A stretch of DNA of 64,000 nucleotides from Mariprofundus aestuarium (GTDB lineage: Bacteria > Pseudomonadota > Zetaproteobacteria > Mariprofundales > Mariprofundaceae): positions 799,001 through 863,000 of the forward strand of contig NZ_CP018799.1 in NCBI RefSeq assembly GCF_002795805.1, written 5' to 3'. The notes beneath the pieces are model-generated. The model did no database searches and had not been told where the DNA came from. It was given only the letters and a program-made list of their open reading frames with translations. Position numbers and translations under genes: made by a program. Shown here one piece after another: positions 1 to 9,200 of this stretch. How positions within the stretch are numbered: the stretch's first letter is position 1; every line of letters begins with the position of its first letter.

Positions 1-675
1 TTCGTCAACAAGGATGGTGTTAAGGGAAAAATCCTGAGATTCGGACACATTGGGAACTACGAAAGGTTTGCGTTCATTGAGGATGCGCTCAGTCAGTCCA
101 CCCTGCCTGACAATCCAGGTTCCCTGCTGCCCAAAACCTTCGGAGAAGCCGGATGAGCTGTGCAGAGAGAGGGCGCGAGTTGATCTGTCATAGAGCGAAA
201 TGGTTCCAGCTTCGGAGCCGGTGACCTGCATCGCCTCACGCAGCACCAGCTTGAGCATAAGAGTCAGGTTGCCGCTGTTGTTGAGTTGGCGGCCGACGCG
301 ATTGAGTTTTTCGAACTCTGTGAGCATGCGCTCAACCTGCTCTTTCTCTTTTTTGCGTTTTCCTACCTGGTCGTAGAAGAAGTGTGCGGACTTGCCTTCC
401 ATGATCTCTACATCGGAAGAGAAGTAGTGACGCAGCCGTTTGGAGACTTCATCGGAGCCGGTGACGTTAATGGCCATGTCGCAGGCTGGAAGCTCTTCAA
501 TGGCAGGGTAAATCGGGATTGAAAGTGATTCTGCCAGTGCCAGTGCCGGTGCGTCGGGCCGGGAGTCGGAGATGGCAACCACCTCGATATTGTTATCATC
601 CTGCAATACCTGCAGCAGTGCCTCTCCACCACGGCCAGCTCCGATGATTGCCAGCCTGAAGGTGTGAGGGCTCAT
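1..675 (-). CDS. Rossmann-fold plus GAF domain signalling protein (N-terminal part, cut by window edge)
   Basis: The frame is open for 225 codons from an ATG at 673-675 to the left edge, so the C-terminus is missing. Residues 6-20 read FRLAIIGAGRGGEAL, a dinucleotide-binding GxGxxG turn, followed by VVAISDSRPD and a DapB/oxidoreductase-like stretch. A charged linker (KKEKEQVERML) leads into a GAF-like domain from about residue 130 (VTGSEAGTISLYD, then QGGLTERILNERKPFVVPNV). GAF domains bind small molecules or mediate dimerisation. The missing part is likely an output module such as a kinase or cyclase, but this cannot be seen. The start overlaps the upstream receiver gene by 4 bp (ATGA), so the two are probably translationally coupled and work together. 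No gene name is recognised. Confidence 0.7.
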   Translation of the reverse strand, partial: MSPHTFRLAIIGAGRGGEALLQVLQDDNNIEVVAISDSRPDAPALALAESLSIPIYPAIEELPACDMAINVTGSDEVSKRLRHYFSSDVEIMEGKSAHFFYDQVGKRKKEKEQVERMLTEFEKLNRVGRQLNNSGNLTLMLKLVLREAMQVTGSEAGTISLYDRSTRALSLHSSSGFSEGFGQQGTWIVRQGGLTERILNERKPFVVPNVSESQDFSLNTILVDE

Positions 676-1040
676 GCAGTTACTGTGTCGTTCAGGAACT
701 TATTCACACAACGCAGAACCGAGGGAATATCGAAAGGCTTGCTCATATAGTCCGTTGCGCCTTTGGCCAGAGCAATGTCTCGTTCCTCATCTTCTGGCAG
801 GGCACTGACCATGACGATTGGTAGCGCATTGCCATACAGTTCGCGCAACCTGTCCAGTACCTGGTAACCGGTCATGCCGGGCATGGTAATGTCCATCAGG
901 ACAAGGGAGGGGCGTTGCTCTGCGGCAAGTGCAAGAGCCGTATTGCCATCGGCGGCCTGTCGCACCGAGTAATTGGAGGATTCAAGGACAGCAACCTGCA
1001 TTTCGCGAATTGCATCATTGTCGTCAACAATCAGTATCAT
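672..1040 (-). CDS. Single-domain CheY-like response regulator
   Basis: A 122-residue stand-alone receiver domain. From the Met at 1040 the acidic pair is D6/D7 (ILIVDDND), the phospho-acceptor is D50 (LVLMDITMPG), and the conserved Ser and Lys are S79 and K101 (YMSKPF). There is no DNA-binding output domain, so it should act by protein contact, as CheY or Spo0F do. The ATG at 1040 is chosen over an in-frame GTG at 1046 because a purine-rich GAGGGGG lies 5 nt before it. Its stop overlaps the start of the Rossmann-GAF gene by 4 bp; that protein, or a kinase beyond the left edge, is the likely partner. Confidence 0.85.
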   Translation of the reverse strand: MILIVDDNDAIREMQVAVLESSNYSVRQAADGNTALALAAEQRPSLVLMDITMPGMTGYQVLDRLRELYGNALPIVMVSALPEDEERDIALAKGATDYMSKPFDIPSVLRCVNKFLNDTVTA

Positions 1041-1334
1041 GCCCACCCCCTCTCAATGGAAATAATTTGACGCATGTCTAACCGCTTGTTTTTTTAATGA
1101 CAAGAACAAAGTTTTGGCCCCATCAGTCATTTATTTGACGAAAACAGCAGGAAATATGTTATAGGGCAGATAGGGCTTGAATATAACGCCAATAATATGA
1201 CGATAATAAGGGTGGGTTAAACTTGTGGGGCAGTCGCTGCACTGCTTGCCGATATTGTGAAATCGCGTAATGTCCGCAATCATTTTTGCTGATAGTCTCA
1301 GCTGTTTCCTAAGGCTGTTTTGAGGGGTAATGCA

Positions 1335-1520
1335 ATGTTTGGACTTGGAACAACAGAACTGATTTTGATCCTGATTATTGTCGTGGTGCTGTTTGGTGCC
1401 AAGCGGCTGCCGCTGGTGGGCGCAGGTCTGGCCAAGGGTATTAAGAGTTTCCGCACCAATATTGCTGATGATGACAAGAAAAGCGAATCCGCTGACGAAG
1501 AACCTGTCGATAAAAAGTAA
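1335..1520 (+). CDS. tatA: Twin-arginine translocase subunit TatA
   Basis: A 61-residue protein: a short N-terminal transmembrane helix (about residues 8-21, [13 protein letters not shown]), the hinge FGAKRLP, an amphipathic helix ([13 protein letters not shown]) and an acidic/lysine tail. This is the canonical TatA plan and length. TatA oligomers form the variable pore through which folded proteins with RR signal peptides cross the inner membrane. The ATG at 1335 is preferred to the upstream in-frame TTG at 1320 because GAGGGG lies 7 nt before it and the protein then starts MFGLGTTEL as in the family. It is the first gene of a tatABC operon. Confidence 0.93.
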   Translation: MFGLGTTELILILIIVVVLFGAKRLPLVGAGLAKGIKSFRTNIADDDKKSESADEEPVDKK

Positions 1521-1545
1521 CAGGCCCTCTGGGGAATAAACTGTC

Positions 1546-1905
1546 ATGCCTGATATTGGATTTCTGGAGCTGTTGCTTGTCGGGGTCATCGCGTTTCTGG
1601 TGCTGGGTCCGGAGCGGATGCCGGAGCTGTTTGCTCAGGTTGGGCGTGTAGTCCGCAAGGGGCGCGTCTGGATTGGTGATGTGAAGCGTCAGATTGATAA
1701 AGAGACTGCGCCACTCTCCACACCTGTTACCGAGATTAAGGATGCCCTGAACATGGGCGACATCAGCAGCTTTAACGACGAGCTCATGAAAAAGCATGGT
1801 GAGGTGATTGACCCGACTATTGCGCAAGGTTCCAGTGCTGTTGCCGAAGCAGGAGTCGAAAAGATCAACGAAGGTGAAGTGAAAGCGGATGAGGCTTCGA
1901 AGTGA
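1546..1905 (+). CDS. tatB: Twin-arginine translocase subunit TatB
   Basis: 119 residues starting MPDIGFLELLLVGVIAFLVL, a single transmembrane helix, then GPERMPELFAQVGR, the conserved TatB hinge and start of the amphipathic helix. The length and the longer cytoplasmic helix separate it from TatA. TatB forms the receptor complex with TatC that recognises twin-arginine signal peptides. It lies 25 bp after tatA and overlaps tatC by 4 bp (GTGA), so the three are one operon. Confidence 0.92.
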   Translation: MPDIGFLELLLVGVIAFLVLGPERMPELFAQVGRVVRKGRVWIGDVKRQIDKETAPLSTPVTEIKDALNMGDISSFNDELMKKHGEVIDPTIAQGSSAVAEAGVEKINEGEVKADEASK

Positions 1906-2684
1906 GCCAGAGTGATGGCGACCTGAATGATGCTGACATAGAGCTGAAGGGTGGTGCCGGCAGCATCCTTGCCCATCTCGGTGAACTGCGCCGCCGTTTC
2001 AGTATCGCCATAGTCGTTTACATCATCGGTGTGATGGTGCTGATGAATTTTTCCGAGCCGGTATTTGATTATATCTCAATGCCTATGCGTGATGCTCTGC
2101 CACCGGATACGCCGCTGGTCTTCCTCAATGCCCCAGATGTCTTTTTTACCTACCTGAAGATCGCACTGGTATTGAGCCTGTTTGCGACGGCGCCGGTAAC
2201 GCTCTACCAGTTCTGGGCTTTTGTTGCCCCCGGCCTTTACCATCATGAACGGGAAGCCTTTGTCTCCTACTTCTTTGGCTCTCTCGGCTTGCTGATGGCA
2301 GGAGCCGCGTTTGCCTTTTATGTCGTATTCCCGCTTATTTTTGAATTTTTCCTGAGCTTCTCCACCGAGAATATTCAGGCGATGCCTGCGGTGAAGGAGT
2401 ACCTTTCACTGGTGCTGAAGCTGCTCTTCGCCTTCGGGGTCAGCTTCCAGATTCCGATTGCCATCATGCTCCTGGTGCGCCTGAATATTGTTGATACCGA
2501 ATCACTGGCCGATAAACGCCGTTACGTGATTGTCTGGGCCTTCATCTTTGCCGCTATTCTCACTCCGCCGGACATTATCTCGCAGGTGCTGCTCGGCATT
2601 CCGATGATGCTGCTCTATGAGGTCGGCCTTTTTCTGGCCAGGATGAAGAAAGAAAAAGCGGAAGAGGGCGCTGAAAGCAGCTGA
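1902..2684 (+). CDS. tatC: Sec-independent protein translocase TatC
   Basis: 260 residues starting at a GTG that overlaps the tatB stop. After a hydrophilic N-terminus come HLGELRRR, the signature that begins TatC and helps bind the RR motif, and six predicted transmembrane segments. Further family motifs are FVAPGLYHHER (about residue 108) and AILTPPDIISQ near the fifth and sixth helices. TatC is the polytopic core of the twin-arginine receptor. The C-terminus is a short basic/acidic cytoplasmic tail. About 150 bp of non-coding sequence follow before the TetR gene. Confidence 0.95.
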   Translation: MSQSDGDLNDADIELKGGAGSILAHLGELRRRFSIAIVVYIIGVMVLMNFSEPVFDYISMPMRDALPPDTPLVFLNAPDVFFTYLKIALVLSLFATAPVTLYQFWAFVAPGLYHHEREAFVSYFFGSLGLLMAGAAFAFYVVFPLIFEFFLSFSTENIQAMPAVKEYLSLVLKLLFAFGVSFQIPIAIMLLVRLNIVDTESLADKRRYVIVWAFIFAAILTPPDIISQVLLGIPMMLLYEVGLFLARMKKEKAEEGAESS

Positions 2685-2858
2685 GCTGTCTTCAAGACTT
2701 GTAGGGCTATATCCGGAAATCTCTTACTGCTGAATAAATGCTGCTGGCCGGAAGCTGACATGTGATTCAAAGCAGCCATTCAGAGTAAAACAAGCACCAA
2801 ATACCCTCTAAAATATAATACTCAGAAAAAAATAATGGTTGATGTATCGAGGAGCATT

Positions 2859-2882
2859 CGATTATTGTTCGAACATTATTCG
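2859..2882. promoter_or_regulatory. Candidate TetR operator upstream of the efflux operon
   Basis: A perfect 10-bp palindrome, TGTTCGAACA, sits at 2866-2875 inside a longer imperfect inverted repeat spanning 2859-2882. It lies 20 bp before the preferred start of the TetR gene and about 40 bp after a TATAAT hexamer at 2814-2819. TetR-family repressors usually bind such palindromes in their own promoter region. That this one is bound by the adjacent repressor is inference. Confidence 0.5.
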
Positions 2883-2901
2883 TTTTTATGGCGAGGTGAG
2901 T

Positions 2902-3657
2902 ATGCAACGGCGAGAGAAGCGTGAACTGCGCGAAAAAGAGATTGTTGAGAAAACGATCAGGTTGTTGTCACAGCGCGGCTTTCTCGACCTGCGCATGGCC
3001 GATATAGCCAAAGAAACGAAATATTCGATGGGCACCATCTACTCTCACTTTGAGAGCAAAGAGGATCTTCTAGTCGCCTGTGCGCATGCACTTATTGTCG
3101 AGCACAAGGTGCTGTTTAACGCCATCGCCAGTCAGCCCATCTCTGCCATTGAGAAGATCATCACTACCGCCCAGTGCAGCTGGCAGATCTCTATGCGCCA
3201 CCCCGATCTGATCGAAATTGATAATCTCTCACTGATGCCTTCAGTCTGGCGCAGGGCTACGCAACAGAGGGCCAATGAGCTGAATCAACTGCATGTTGAG
3301 CTGGCGCAGCTGTTTCTCGGTCTCGTGCTTGAGGCGATTGAGAAGAGCCTGAATGGTTATGAAGAGCTGGATCAGCCCCAGATTGAGCAGCTGGCGCATT
3401 ACCTTACCCACGGCATGTGGGGTTTATGCGTGGGCCTATCCAGTACCGCCCAGTCAGGTTATGCCAGCACTCTCTGCCCGGATAGCGGTGATGAGAGTGA
3501 CACCTACTTCGCCACCAACTATAGCAATTTCCTCAAGGGCTATGGCTGGCAGGAGGAGAATCCAGACGTAGTCTTTGAGCAGTGCAAAAACATAGCTCAA
3601 CAGTGCATGGATCAGACCATCTGGTTCTCAAACAGCAGCAGGGAGCAGCAGTCGTGA
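2902..3657 (+). CDS. TetR/AcrR-family transcriptional repressor
   Basis: 251 residues. The N-terminal 50 form the TetR helix-turn-helix: IVEKTIRLLSQRGF, MADIAKETKYSMGTIYSHF, then ESKEDLL. The remainder is the helical ligand-binding domain, whose inducer cannot be predicted. The frame stays open upstream to 2839, but ATG 2902 is preferred: GAGG lies 5 nt before it, the domain then starts at a normal distance, and the longer form would place the palindrome inside the coding sequence. The stop overlaps the outer-membrane factor start by 4 bp (GTGA), so repressor and pump are co-transcribed, and autoregulation would control both. Confidence 0.88.
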   Translation: MQRREKRELREKEIVEKTIRLLSQRGFLDLRMADIAKETKYSMGTIYSHFESKEDLLVACAHALIVEHKVLFNAIASQPISAIEKIITTAQCSWQISMRHPDLIEIDNLSLMPSVWRRATQQRANELNQLHVELAQLFLGLVLEAIEKSLNGYEELDQPQIEQLAHYLTHGMWGLCVGLSSTAQSGYASTLCPDSGDESDTYFATNYSNFLKGYGWQEENPDVVFEQCKNIAQQCMDQTIWFSNSSREQQS

Positions 3658-5150
3658 GGGCGATGCCGCGTAATGTATTCACCCCCGTCGTTCTCTCTTT
3701 AATGATAAGCGGCTGCGCAGTCGGGCCTGATTTTTCATCCCCGGAAGCACCTAAGGTGACGGCTTATTCCAATGAGTATCCCGAAGGAGAACCGGCTGGC
3801 ACATCAGCCCAACCAAAACTGAAAGAGGCCGAGTCGATTCCAGCACTCTGGTGGCAGCTGTTTGAATCAGAAGAGCTAGAGCAGCTGGTTGCGCTTGGCC
3901 TGCAGCAGAGTCCGACCCTTGCTGCTGCAAAAGCCCGGCTGAAAGCTACAGAGGAGACATTCAGTGCGGATCAATCCTCGATTCTCTTCCCGGCTGTTGA
4001 TGCGAGTCTGAATAGCTCACGCCAGAAGATATCCGGCGCAACCTTTGGTAATGTCGGCAACGGCAGTCTGTTTACCGTGCACAATGCTTCTGTGGGTGTC
4101 AGTTATTCGCTTGATCTGTTTGGTGGCGGACAACGGTATCTGGAGTATGGATTGGCTCAGGTAGAGTTTGAGCGGTTTCAGATGCAGGCTGCTCGCATCA
4201 CACTGGCTTCCAATATTGTCACGACCGCGATTAACGAGGCATCACTGCGGCAGCAGATCATAGCGCTGCAGGAGATCATCACTGCAGAGGAAGAGCAGCT
4301 TAAAGTGGCCGAGCTGCAGTTTGAGATCGGTGTGATGGCCAAAGCGGATCTGTTAAGTCAGCGCACCGCCATGGCTCAGGCTCGTACCCAGCTACCAGCC
4401 CTGCAGAAGGCACTGGCGCAGAGCCGCCATCAATTGGCGACATTGACCGGAAGATTGCCGGGAGAGGTGACACTTCCTCAGTTCAAGCTTGGTGCATTGA
4501 CCATGCCGCAAGAGATTCCGCTGACACTACCTTCCAAATTGACCCGTCAGCGTCCGGATGTGCGCGCTGCAGAAGCGGCACTGCATCAGGCTAGTGCTCA
4601 GGTAGGTATAGCTACGGCCAACCTCTATCCCAACATCAATCTCTCCGGAAGTTATGGTACAGAAGCTGTGAAGTTCGGTGGCCTGTTCACTGCCGGAACC
4701 ACAATCTGGGGGTTGGGAGCTGGTGTTCTTCAACCACTGTTCAGAGGCGGGGAACTACATGCCAGAAAACGGGCTGCGGTTGCGAAATTTGAACAGGCCG
4801 CTGCCGAGTACCGCGCCAGTGTGCTCGGTGCATTTCAGGATGTGGCAGATGCACTGTTAGCACTGGAGATGGATGGCAGGCAGCTGGAGCTGCAGAAGCA
4901 GTCGGAGCAGATGGCATCAGAGACACTGAAACTGGTGAATCTGCAGCATGAGCAGGGGGCAGTAAGTTTCCTCACCCTGCTCAATGCCCAGCAGCAGTAT
5001 CAGCAGTCACGCATCAGCCTGATTCAGGCGCGTGCAACCCTCTACGCAGACACAGCAGCACTGATGCATGCACTCGGAGGCGGCTGGTGGAACCCACAGG
5101 GTGATCACTCCGCCCAGACAGATAAGAACAATTCGGAGAAACAGCTATGA
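3654..5150 (+). CDS. Outer-membrane efflux lipoprotein (NodT/OprM family)
   Basis: 498 residues from a GTG overlapping the TetR stop. The signal peptide ends in a lipobox (LMISGC) followed by AVGPDF, the standard start of RND-type outer-membrane factors. Two outer-membrane efflux repeats follow, the second with LTRQRPDVRAAEAALHQASA, NLYPNINLSGSYG and LQPLFRGGELHARK, all typical. Trimers of this family form the outer-membrane and periplasmic tunnel of tripartite pumps. The frame is open upstream to 3582, but that start lacks a ribosome-binding site and would hide the signal peptide. It is coupled to the adaptor gene by an ATGA overlap. Confidence 0.92.
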   Translation: MRAMPRNVFTPVVLSLMISGCAVGPDFSSPEAPKVTAYSNEYPEGEPAGTSAQPKLKEAESIPALWWQLFESEELEQLVALGLQQSPTLAAAKARLKATEETFSADQSSILFPAVDASLNSSRQKISGATFGNVGNGSLFTVHNASVGVSYSLDLFGGGQRYLEYGLAQVEFERFQMQAARITLASNIVTTAINEASLRQQIIALQEIITAEEEQLKVAELQFEIGVMAKADLLSQRTAMAQARTQLPALQKALAQSRHQLATLTGRLPGEVTLPQFKLGALTMPQEIPLTLPSKLTRQRPDVRAAEAALHQASAQVGIATANLYPNINLSGSYGTEAVKFGGLFTAGTTIWGLGAGVLQPLFRGGELHARKRAAVAKFEQAAAEYRASVLGAFQDVADALLALEMDGRQLELQKQSEQMASETLKLVNLQHEQGAVSFLTLLNAQQQYQQSRISLIQARATLYADTAALMHALGGGWWNPQGDHSAQTDKNNSEKQL

Positions 5151-6274
5151 AAAAACGCATGATTTGGATGGTGGCTATCGTCGGTTTCGTATTTGCAGCG
5201 ATTATCGGCTATCAGATGTTTGTTGCCAGCATGATGAAACAGTTTCTGGCCTCCAATGCCCAGCCGCCAGCAACAGTGACCGCTACGCAGGTGAAAGCTG
5301 AAGAGTGGCAGCCACAGTTGGCGTCGGTGGGCACATTGCGAGCGATTCAGGGGGTGGAGATCAGTGCCGAGATTGCAGGTCTGGTCAAAAAAGTTCATTT
5401 CAAATCGGGTGATGAGGTGAAAAAGGGCGATCTTCTGCTCGAGATGAACAGTGATGAAGAGGCTGCACAGCTGCTGGCACTGAAGGCCAACCGAAAACTG
5501 GCTGAGATCAACCTCAAACGTGATGAACAGCAGTTCAAGGTACATGCCATCAGCAACTCCAAGCTGGATGCATCCAGAGCAGAGCTGAGCAGTAGGCGTG
5601 CAGCGGAGCAGCAGCAGCAGGCGATCATTGATAAAAAACGGATTCGTGCCCCCTTTGATGGACGCCTCGGAATTACTCAGATCAATGAGGGCCAGTATCT
5701 GAATCCTGCAGAGCACATTGTTACGTTGCAGGACGGCCGGGCCCTCTATATCGACTTCAGTATGCCACAGAAATATGTGACGCAATTGCAGAAGGGGCAG
5801 ACCATAAGCGTTGCTACAGGCAACGGTGCGCAGGCGATCAGCGGAACGATTTCCACCATTAACAGCGTCGTGGATAACAGTACGCGTAATGTACAGGTCG
5901 AAGGGTTGATTGATAACAGTGACGGCAAGCTGCTGCCCGGCATGTTTGTGAATGTGAACATTGATGTTGGAGCACCGCAAAACCTGCTGACCCTGCCGCA
6001 GACCGCAATCAGCTTTAACGCTTACGGCTCTACCCTTTTTGTGGCCAGAGATGAGCAGGGCGCTGAAGAGGGTAAAACCCAACTGGTGGCGCAGCAGCTG
6101 TTTGTCAAAACCGGTGACAAACGCGGTGATCAGGTGGCAATTCTTGAGGGGCTGAAAGAGGGCGATACAGTGGTCACCTCCGGTCAGCTGAAGCTGAAGA
6201 ATGGTACGCCACTGATTATTAATAATGCGGTGTTGCCCGCCAATGAGTCGGCACCAACACCGCAGGAGAAGTAG
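5147..6274 (+). CDS. RND efflux periplasmic adaptor (HlyD/MexH-like membrane fusion protein)
   Basis: 375 residues with an N-terminal membrane anchor (MIWMVAIVGFVFAAIIGYQMF). The first lipoyl half is at about 60-105 (ISAEIAGLVKKVHFKSGDEVKKGDLL), then a short coiled-coil hairpin rich in Lys/Ala/Gln/Glu (about 105-160), the second lipoyl half (RIRAPFDGRLGI) and beta-barrel and membrane-proximal domains (LLPGMFVNVNIDVG). Such proteins bridge the inner-membrane RND pump and the outer-membrane tunnel. The 1-nt gap to the pump gene and the 4-bp overlap with the preceding gene show one operon. Confidence 0.92.
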   Translation: MKKRMIWMVAIVGFVFAAIIGYQMFVASMMKQFLASNAQPPATVTATQVKAEEWQPQLASVGTLRAIQGVEISAEIAGLVKKVHFKSGDEVKKGDLLLEMNSDEEAAQLLALKANRKLAEINLKRDEQQFKVHAISNSKLDASRAELSSRRAAEQQQQAIIDKKRIRAPFDGRLGITQINEGQYLNPAEHIVTLQDGRALYIDFSMPQKYVTQLQKGQTISVATGNGAQAISGTISTINSVVDNSTRNVQVEGLIDNSDGKLLPGMFVNVNIDVGAPQNLLTLPQTAISFNAYGSTLFVARDEQGAEEGKTQLVAQQLFVKTGDKRGDQVAILEGLKEGDTVVTSGQLKLKNGTPLIINNAVLPANESAPTPQEK

Positions 6275-6275
6275 G

Positions 6276-9200
6276 GTGCGCTATACCGATATCTTTATCC
6301 GCAAACCGGTGCTGGCGACCACCATCAGCCTGTTGCTGCTGGTGCTGGGTATGCAGGCGATCATGAACATGTCGATTCGCCAGTATCCTGAAACGCAGAA
6401 TGCCGTGGTGACAGTGAGCACGGTCTATTACGGTGCTGATGCAGAGACCATTTCAGGTTTTATTACCCAGCCGTTGGAGACTGCCATTGCGCAGGCTGAA
6501 GGGATCGATTATCTCTCATCAGTCAGTGTCAGTGGTGCCTCAACGATCAGTGCCACGCTGCGCCTGAATCACGACTCCAATCGCGCTCTAACCGATATCA
6601 ATGCCAAGGTGAATGCTGTGCTTAATCAGCTACCTGCCGAGGCGCAGCAGCCGGTACTCACCGTGCAGGTGGGTGAAACGATTGATTCGATGTACATGGG
6701 TTTCTTCAGTGATGTATTGCCTAATAACAATGTCACCGACTACCTGTTGCGGGTGGTTAAACCACAACTGGATGGTATTGAGGGTGTGCAGCGTGCCGAA
6801 ATTATCGGTGCGCGCCAGTTTGCCCTGCGCGCCTGGCTGGATCCGGCGCGTATGGCCGCCTACGGCATCTCAGCTACTGAGGTTTATGGGGCACTGGCTG
6901 CCAACAACTATCTGGCAGCTCTTGGCAGCAGTAAGGGGCAGATGGTCAGTGTTGATCTGAATGCCGCGACCAGCCTGCACTCGGTGGAGGAGTTCAAGCG
7001 ACTGGCGATACGAGAGAAGAATGGCGCGATTGTACGGCTGGAGGATATCGCCAATGTCGTGTTGGGAGCCGAAGACTATAATTTGGCTACAGCCTTTGAT
7101 GGCGACAAATCTGTATTTGTTGGCATCAAGGTGGCGCCGGATGCCAATGTGCTGGAAGTGGTTCAGCGTGTACGTGATGCATTCCCGGCTATTCAGGGGC
7201 AGATGCCCAACGGATTGAGCGGCAAGATTGTTTATGACGGCACTAAATTTATTGAGAGCTCGATTGATGAGGTGATCAAAACCCTGTTTGAGGCACTACT
7301 GATTGTAGCACTGGTGGTGTTTATCTTTCTGGGTAACTGGCGGGCCGTGGTAGTACCGCTGGTGGCTATTCCACTCTCACTGATTGGTGCATTTTTTATG
7401 ATGCAGATGCTGGGTTACACCATCAATCTGCTTACCCTGCTCTCACTGGTACTGGCCATCGGGTTAGTGGTGGATGATGCCATTATTATTGTCGAGAACG
7501 TTGATCGACATATGCATGATGAGGGTAAAAGCCCGTTTGAAGCGGCGATTATGGCGGCGCGTGAGCTGGGTGGTCCGATTATCGCCATGACCGTCGTGCT
7601 CATTGCTGCCTATGTACCGATTGGTTTTCAGGGTGGTTTGACCGGCGCACTGTTTACCGAGTTCGCCTTCACCCTGGCCGGTGCGGTGACCATTTCAGGT
7701 ATCGTGGCTTTGACACTCTCTCCGATGATGACCTCCAAACTGTTCAGGCCCAATCAACAGGAGTCCGGACTGGTGGAATTTATCAACCGTCAGTTCTCAC
7801 GCCTGCATGCTGCTTATCAGCGTCGCCTGACCGGTACGCTGGAGACCTGGCCGGTGATGGTCGTGATGGGCGGGCTACTGCTGGTTGGTGTGGTCTATCT
7901 CTTTGCCACCTCCAAGGCTGAGCTGGCACCGGAAGAGGATCAGGGTATTGTCATGGCGCATGTGGTGGGTGCACCCAATGCCACTGCGCAGCAGATGGGC
8001 GTCTATGCCGATCAGGCCTATAAACTGGCGCGTGATCTGCCCGAATATGATCAGATGTTCCAGCTTACCGGTATTCCAACAACGAATCAGGGTATGGGTG
8101 GTGTGCTGTTTAAACCGTGGGATGAGCGGGATCGCAGTGCAGCTGAACTACAGCAGGTGCTGCAGCAGCGCTGGAGCACGATTGCTGGTGCGCGAGTGGC
8201 GGCCTTCCAGTTCCCCGCGCTACCCGGTTCAGGAGGTCTGCCGCTGCAGTTTGTGATCAAAACGACTGAGTCCTTTGAGAACCTGAATGAGATTGTCGGC
8301 AAGGTGCTGGCCAAAGCGCAGGCCAGTGGCATGTTCTTCTTTATCGATTCTGATCTGAAAATCGATAAACCGCAGAGCACGCTGGTGGTGGATCGTGATA
8401 TGGCAACCGATCTGGGGTTGACCCAGCAGGATATCGGTGCCGCCCTTGGTGCTGCCCTTGGTGGTGGATATGTGAACTACTTCGCCATCGGTGGCCGCTC
8501 TTACCGGGTGATGCCGCAAGTGGCACAGGAGCACAGGCTGAATCCCGAGCAGGTGCTGGATTACCATATTCGCATCCCATCCGGTGAGATGATCGCCGCC
8601 TCTACATTTGCCTCGATCACCCATGAGGTGGTGCCGGAATCGATCAACCGTTTTCAGCAGCTCAATTCAGCTACCATTTCCGGTGTCTATGCGCCAGGTG
8701 TCTCACAGCAGCAGGTGCTCTCGTTTATGCAGCAGGCGCTTAATGAGGCTGCACCGGCCGGCTATAACCCCGATTATGCAGGCCCGTCACGCCAGTATAT
8801 GCAGGAGTCCGGCGGATTTGTTTTCACCATGCTGTTTGCTATTGTGATTGTCTTTCTAGCCCTCTCTATCCAGTTCAACAGTTTCCGTGATCCACTGGTG
8901 ATTCTGGTCTCTGTACCGCTGGCACTGCTCGGTGCTCTGCTGTTTATCAATGTCGGCCTTGCTTCGATCAATATCTATACGCAGGTGGGGCTGGTGACGC
9001 TGATGGGATTGATCAGTAAACACGGCATTCTGATGGTGCAGTTCGCCAATGAGTTGCAGCTGCAGGGGCGCTCGAAACTTGATGCCATTATTGAGGCTTC
9101 ATCTGTGCGTCTGCGTCCGATCCTGATGACTACCGCAGCCATGGTGCTGGGTGTGTTGCCACTGGTCATGGCCAGTGGTGCCGGTGCGGCAGGTCGCTAC

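Noticed and set aside
1230-1245. Inverted repeat GCAGT-CGCTGC-ACTGC upstream of tatA
   Set aside because: Arms are only 5 bp, there is no T-run and no promoter elements around it that make it a clear operator.
5105-6082. Long open frame on the minus strand opposite the RND adaptor gene
   Set aside because: It is antisense to a well-supported adaptor gene, shows no family motif and no proper start signal; an artefact of codon bias.
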